NCBI GenBank assembly: GCA_963792705.1
Contig: CAWBXD010000012.1
Span: forward strand, 434,001-498,000
Reading direction: 5' to 3'
Length of the DNA stretch: 64,000 bases
Source: JBBQVS01 sp963792705
GTDB lineage: Bacteria; Chloroflexota; Ktedonobacteria; Ktedonobacterales; Ktedonobacteraceae
A program made the translations under genes and the position numbers. Below, piece after piece: positions 61,526 through 64,000 of this stretch; position 1 is the first letter of the stretch; each line of letters begins with the position of its first letter. The notes below the pieces were generated by a model. The model saw nothing but the letters and a program-made list of their open reading frames with translations. It was not told where the DNA came from and did not search any database.

Positions 61526-62279
61526 CTTGTTGCTCCTCTTCGAGAACCGAACCGTTTTGCATATAGCGAGCCAACAGTTCACGCGCACGATGAAGACGCG
61601 CCTTGACCAGAGCAGGTGTCAGGTTGAGGGCGGCAGCAATTTCATCATAAGAAAAGTCATGCCAGTAACGTAACACAATTACGGCGCGATACTTTCCAGG
61701 GAGACGTTGCAGATACGTTTGTACCTCGTCATGTTGCTCACCACGTAGAGCAGATTGTTCGGGGCTAACGCCAGCGTCAACAATCCATTCCAGGAATGGC
61801 ACATCCTCCAAAGGCAGTGCTAAGAAGCGTCTACGTCGCAACTGGTCAATCGAGAGATGCGAGGCAATTGAGAGCAGCCAGGTACTAAATTTATGTGCAG
61901 GTTTGTAGGTTGCAAGTTGGGTAAAGGCGCGCACAAACGCTTCCTGCGTCACGTCTTCGGCCTCGGTCGCATTGCCAAGCATGCGATATGCGAGGTTTTG
62001 GACAGCATCTTTATACCGTTCAACGAGTACCGCGAACACGTTCTGGTCTCCACGAAGCACTAGCTCGACTAGCCCAGCATCGCTCATCGAATCAACCACC
62101 ACCCCTGTATTTGACAAGCTAGTTCGTACACTCGCGACATCAGCGGTATGTGTGAGTGTGCCAGTACTGCCAGTACGCTGACCGCGACGGGTGCCGCGTG
62201 CTGACTGTGCAATAGACCCAATGACTCCTAAAGGATTTGTAGCGTCTATCGTCGATTCTAACATATATTCACCGCTCAT
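61506..62279 (-). CDS. ECF-type sigma-70 family factor
   Basis: Up to 257 residues; an ATG 15 bases inside (62264) is an alternative start. The first 65 residues are basic and Ser/Thr-rich, then region 2 (VLVERYKDAVQNLAYRMLGNATEAEDVTQEAFVRAF) and region 4 (LPGKYRAVIVLRYWHDFSYDEIAAALNLTPALVKARLHRARELL). It forms an operon with its anti-sigma factor and the polymer-forming membrane protein. Confidence 0.93.
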   Translation of the reverse strand: MSGEYMLESTIDATNPLGVIGSIAQSARGTRRGQRTGSTGTLTHTADVASVRTSLSNTGVVVDSMSDAGLVELVLRGDQNVFAVLVERYKDAVQNLAYRMLGNATEAEDVTQEAFVRAFTQLATYKPAHKFSTWLLSIASHLSIDQLRRRRFLALPLEDVPFLEWIVDAGVSPEQSALRGEQHDEVQTYLQRLPGKYRAVIVLRYWHDFSYDEIAAALNLTPALVKARLHRARELLARYMQNGSVLEEEQQDALPRR

Positions 62280-62479
62280 TACTTATGTTTTCATTTCAGT
62301 ATATAGAAGAGATGCAATAGGCTCCCTCCTCATCAGCATATACGTGTCTTTGCTAAAAAAGTTGTAACCTTTCGCGGCAGTGTATCATGCTTATGTCAGA
62401 GTGGCAAGAGCTTTTATAATCCCACATAGTATAACATACTAATGTGAAAAAATATTCATTTATAGATAGGTAAAATTTC

Positions 62480-62548
62480 ACAGAATGAAGGAGGGGCTAG
62501 ACTTGTTCGAGGCCTTGAACAAGCAGTCTAGCCCCTCCTTCATTCTGT
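62480..62548. terminator. Long inverted repeat upstream of the sigma operon
   Basis: Arms starting ACAGAATGAAGGAGGGGC (24 bp, perfect) plus an inner CTTGTTC/GAACAAG. Its right end touches the stop of the gene at 62548, so it ends that gene before the sigma operon starts. Confidence 0.7.
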
Positions 62549-62796
62549 TAGCTATTGGGTTGATTTTGTAGGTCTTGTAGTGGTACCTGATCGTTCGATG
62601 CAGCTTTTTCGTTCTGCTCGTCCTGCGGTTGAGCTGGTTGGATGCGCTGCGCTTGTGGGCCGAGTGCGTCAGGTTTGCCCTCGCTGTCATACTGGCCCTG
62701 TCCATATTGACCTGTGTTGCCTTGACTGCCATAAAGTTCCTGGGGCGTCGGGTTCTTTGATGGTTCCTGGTTGGTTTGTGAGTCTTGTTCTGCCAT
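62548..62796 (-). CDS. Small disordered Gln/Pro-rich protein
   Basis: 82 residues, hydrophilic with many Gln, Asn, Pro and Gly and no hydrophobic core (for example GSQGNTGQYGQGQYDSEG). The ribosome site AAGGAG and the terminator show it is a real gene. No family recognised. Its composition suggests an intrinsically disordered, possibly stress-related protein. Confidence 0.65.
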   Translation of the reverse strand: MAEQDSQTNQEPSKNPTPQELYGSQGNTGQYGQGQYDSEGKPDALGPQAQRIQPAQPQDEQNEKAASNDQVPLQDLQNQPNS

Positions 62797-62856
62797 AGTA
62801 TGATTTCTCCTTCATTATTTCATTTCAATGCTAGCAGGGTGTGATAATATGTTTTG

Positions 62857-63912
62857 TTATCTTACTTCGATTACAACGTCTTTTTGGTCGGGCACGGTAC
62901 CGATAACTTCGCCGATACGTTGAAAGGGAACCTCTTTCTGTGTCGAAAGGGTTTGCCAAAGGGCTGGGTCGATGGCGGCAAAAAGTCCACCGGATGTTTG
63001 TGGGTCGAAGAGGATGGCTTGTTTGAGCGCGTCGATATGTGAGTCGAAGCGTATATGTGCTTGTACGGCGCGTTCGTTGCGTTTAGTACCACCTGGAATA
63101 CAGCCAAGCTCAGCATAGTGTAGAACGTTAGGCAAAAGGGGAAGAGCAGAAAAGTCGAAACGGAGATTGGTAAGGCTCTGTGACGCCATTTCCCAGGAAT
63201 GCCCTAACAGGCTAAAGCCGGTGATGTCTGTGACGGCGTGAACAGCGGAGCCTGCTTGTACGAGTAGTTCGCTGGCACGTCGGTTGAGCGTAGTCATAGA
63301 GCGAACAGCGGCTGTCATGTCCTCTTCAGACACCTGATCGCGTTTTTGGGCGGTTGTAAGTAAGCCTGTGCCGAGTGGCTTACTTAGAATAAGAATATCA
63401 CCAGCTTTTGCACCACCTTTTGTGAGGATATGGTCGGGATGCACCATGCCAGTTACGGCAAGTCCATATTTGGGTTCGTCATCAGAGATGGAGTGACCAC
63501 CCGCAATGACGCTTCCTGCTTGTTCGACGATATCCATACCACCACGCAAGACTTCGCTCAGGATACTTGTTTCCAGGTTTTCGGGCCATGCGACCAGATT
63601 GATCGCCATAAGGACCTGTCCACCCATTGCATATACATCACTCAATGCATTAGTGGCAGCAATCGCGCCAAAGGTGTAGGGATCGTCTACAACTGGTGGG
63701 AAGAAATCGGCAGTGCTGATGATGGCTTGCTGATCGTTGACGCGATACACGGCGGCATCGTCAATTGCGCCCAATCCAACAATAAGTTGCGATGGCACGT
63801 TACGTTGTCGTAAGGGACGAAGGACTTCAGCCAGAATATCGGCACCTATTTTAGCGGCACAGCCAGCACAGTTCGCAAGTTCTGTGAGTCGTACTCGTGA
63901 GTTCGTAGTCAT
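62857..63912 (-). CDS. selD: Selenide, water dikinase
   Basis: Makes selenophosphate from selenide and ATP for selenocysteine and selenouridine synthesis. 351 residues from ATG at 63912. The N-terminal active site CAGCAAKIG has Cys and Lys in place, and no in-frame TGA (Cys not Sec form). GLGAIDDAAVYRV and IISTADFFPPVVDDPYTFGAIAATNALSDVYAMGG are intact. Its presence means the organism uses selenium; selA or selB should lie beyond the window. Confidence 0.96.
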   Translation of the reverse strand: MTTNSRVRLTELANCAGCAAKIGADILAEVLRPLRQRNVPSQLIVGLGAIDDAAVYRVNDQQAIISTADFFPPVVDDPYTFGAIAATNALSDVYAMGGQVLMAINLVAWPENLETSILSEVLRGGMDIVEQAGSVIAGGHSISDDEPKYGLAVTGMVHPDHILTKGGAKAGDILILSKPLGTGLLTTAQKRDQVSEEDMTAAVRSMTTLNRRASELLVQAGSAVHAVTDITGFSLLGHSWEMASQSLTNLRFDFSALPLLPNVLHYAELGCIPGGTKRNERAVQAHIRFDSHIDALKQAILFDPQTSGGLFAAIDPALWQTLSTQKEVPFQRIGEVIGTVPDQKDVVIEVR

Positions 63913-64000
63913 CAAGGAACCCCTTCCTGTATATTTGAAAGATAGTAGTACCTTCATTAAATCACAAAAAGACAGAAAGCGTTGCCATTGCTAATCTATT

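Noticed and set aside
62857..63912. Considered whether SelD has an in-frame selenocysteine
   Set aside because: The active-site position is a normal Cys codon (CAGCAAKIG region) and no TGA interrupts the frame.

Overview
The window looks like chromosomal DNA of a Gram-positive-type, sporulating or filamentous soil Chloroflexota, most likely class Ktedonobacteria. This is inferred from the gene set (DUF4012 protein, multiple secreted S53 sedolisins, M29 aminopeptidase, PH-domain and Ser/Thr kinase proteins, many sigma/anti-sigma pairs), from the base composition, which is balanced by eye, and from a dispersed short inverted-repeat element. No rRNA, tRNA or CRISPR array was recognised. About 50 genes are supported; most are ordinary single genes or short operons.

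Layout. 1-3780: a Zn/Mn-type ABC importer operon (lipoprotein, ATPase, two different permeases) behind a good promoter. 4130-4810: two near-identical GlsB-type membrane stress proteins. 4826-12430: an uncharacterised TIM-barrel-like protein, a methyltransferase, a metallo-hydrolase with a hairpin at the mRNA 5' end, pyrG, a Cys-rich unknown, an M29 aminopeptidase and greA. 12700-21410: an alpha/beta hydrolase joined to a DUF5679 zinc ribbon, a broken panC-like gene cut by a repeat element, plsY, a GYD protein, a membrane protein, an aldo/keto reductase, a hydrolase-like protein without catalytic residues, and a DUF2382 stress protein. 21480-30735: a DarG-like macro domain, a kinase/zinc-ribbon/pseudokinase protein, a TAP-like peptidase, a DUF4012 protein, PPK2 and a soluble zinc-finger protein. 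30816-41082: an unusual sigma-like protein, an XRE-TPR regulator, acyl-CoA ligase, rsmI, mdh, a double zinc-finger protein, an orphan AzlD, GNAT, thiolase and a truncated membrane protein. 41248-52987: an anti-sigma/ECF-sigma pair, then S53 peptidase, GH99-like, S53 peptidase, (CIA30), GH99-like, which is a duplicated secreted-enzyme module. 53092-64000: gyrA, membrane/PH-PASTA proteins, rlmD, a sigma/anti-sigma/polymer-forming operon, a small disordered protein and selD.

Two genome-scale patterns stand out. First, many gene ends carry a very long, near-perfect inverted repeat (16 to 38 bp arms, small loop), each with a different sequence, often reaching into the neighbouring stop codon. Second, a family of roughly 70-120 bp palindromic elements with ends TGTAGGGACCGATT is inserted at gene ends. 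In three genes it lies exactly at the stop codon, in at least one of them (panC-like) truncating the protein with its own TAG.

The strongest candidates for undescribed biology are the kinase/double-zinc-ribbon/pseudokinase protein, the sigma-region-2 protein with a non-standard C-terminus paired with a soluble zinc-finger protein, the lone DarG-like macro domain, and the repeat element that supplies stop codons. All functional statements rest on motif recognition by eye; no database search was run.
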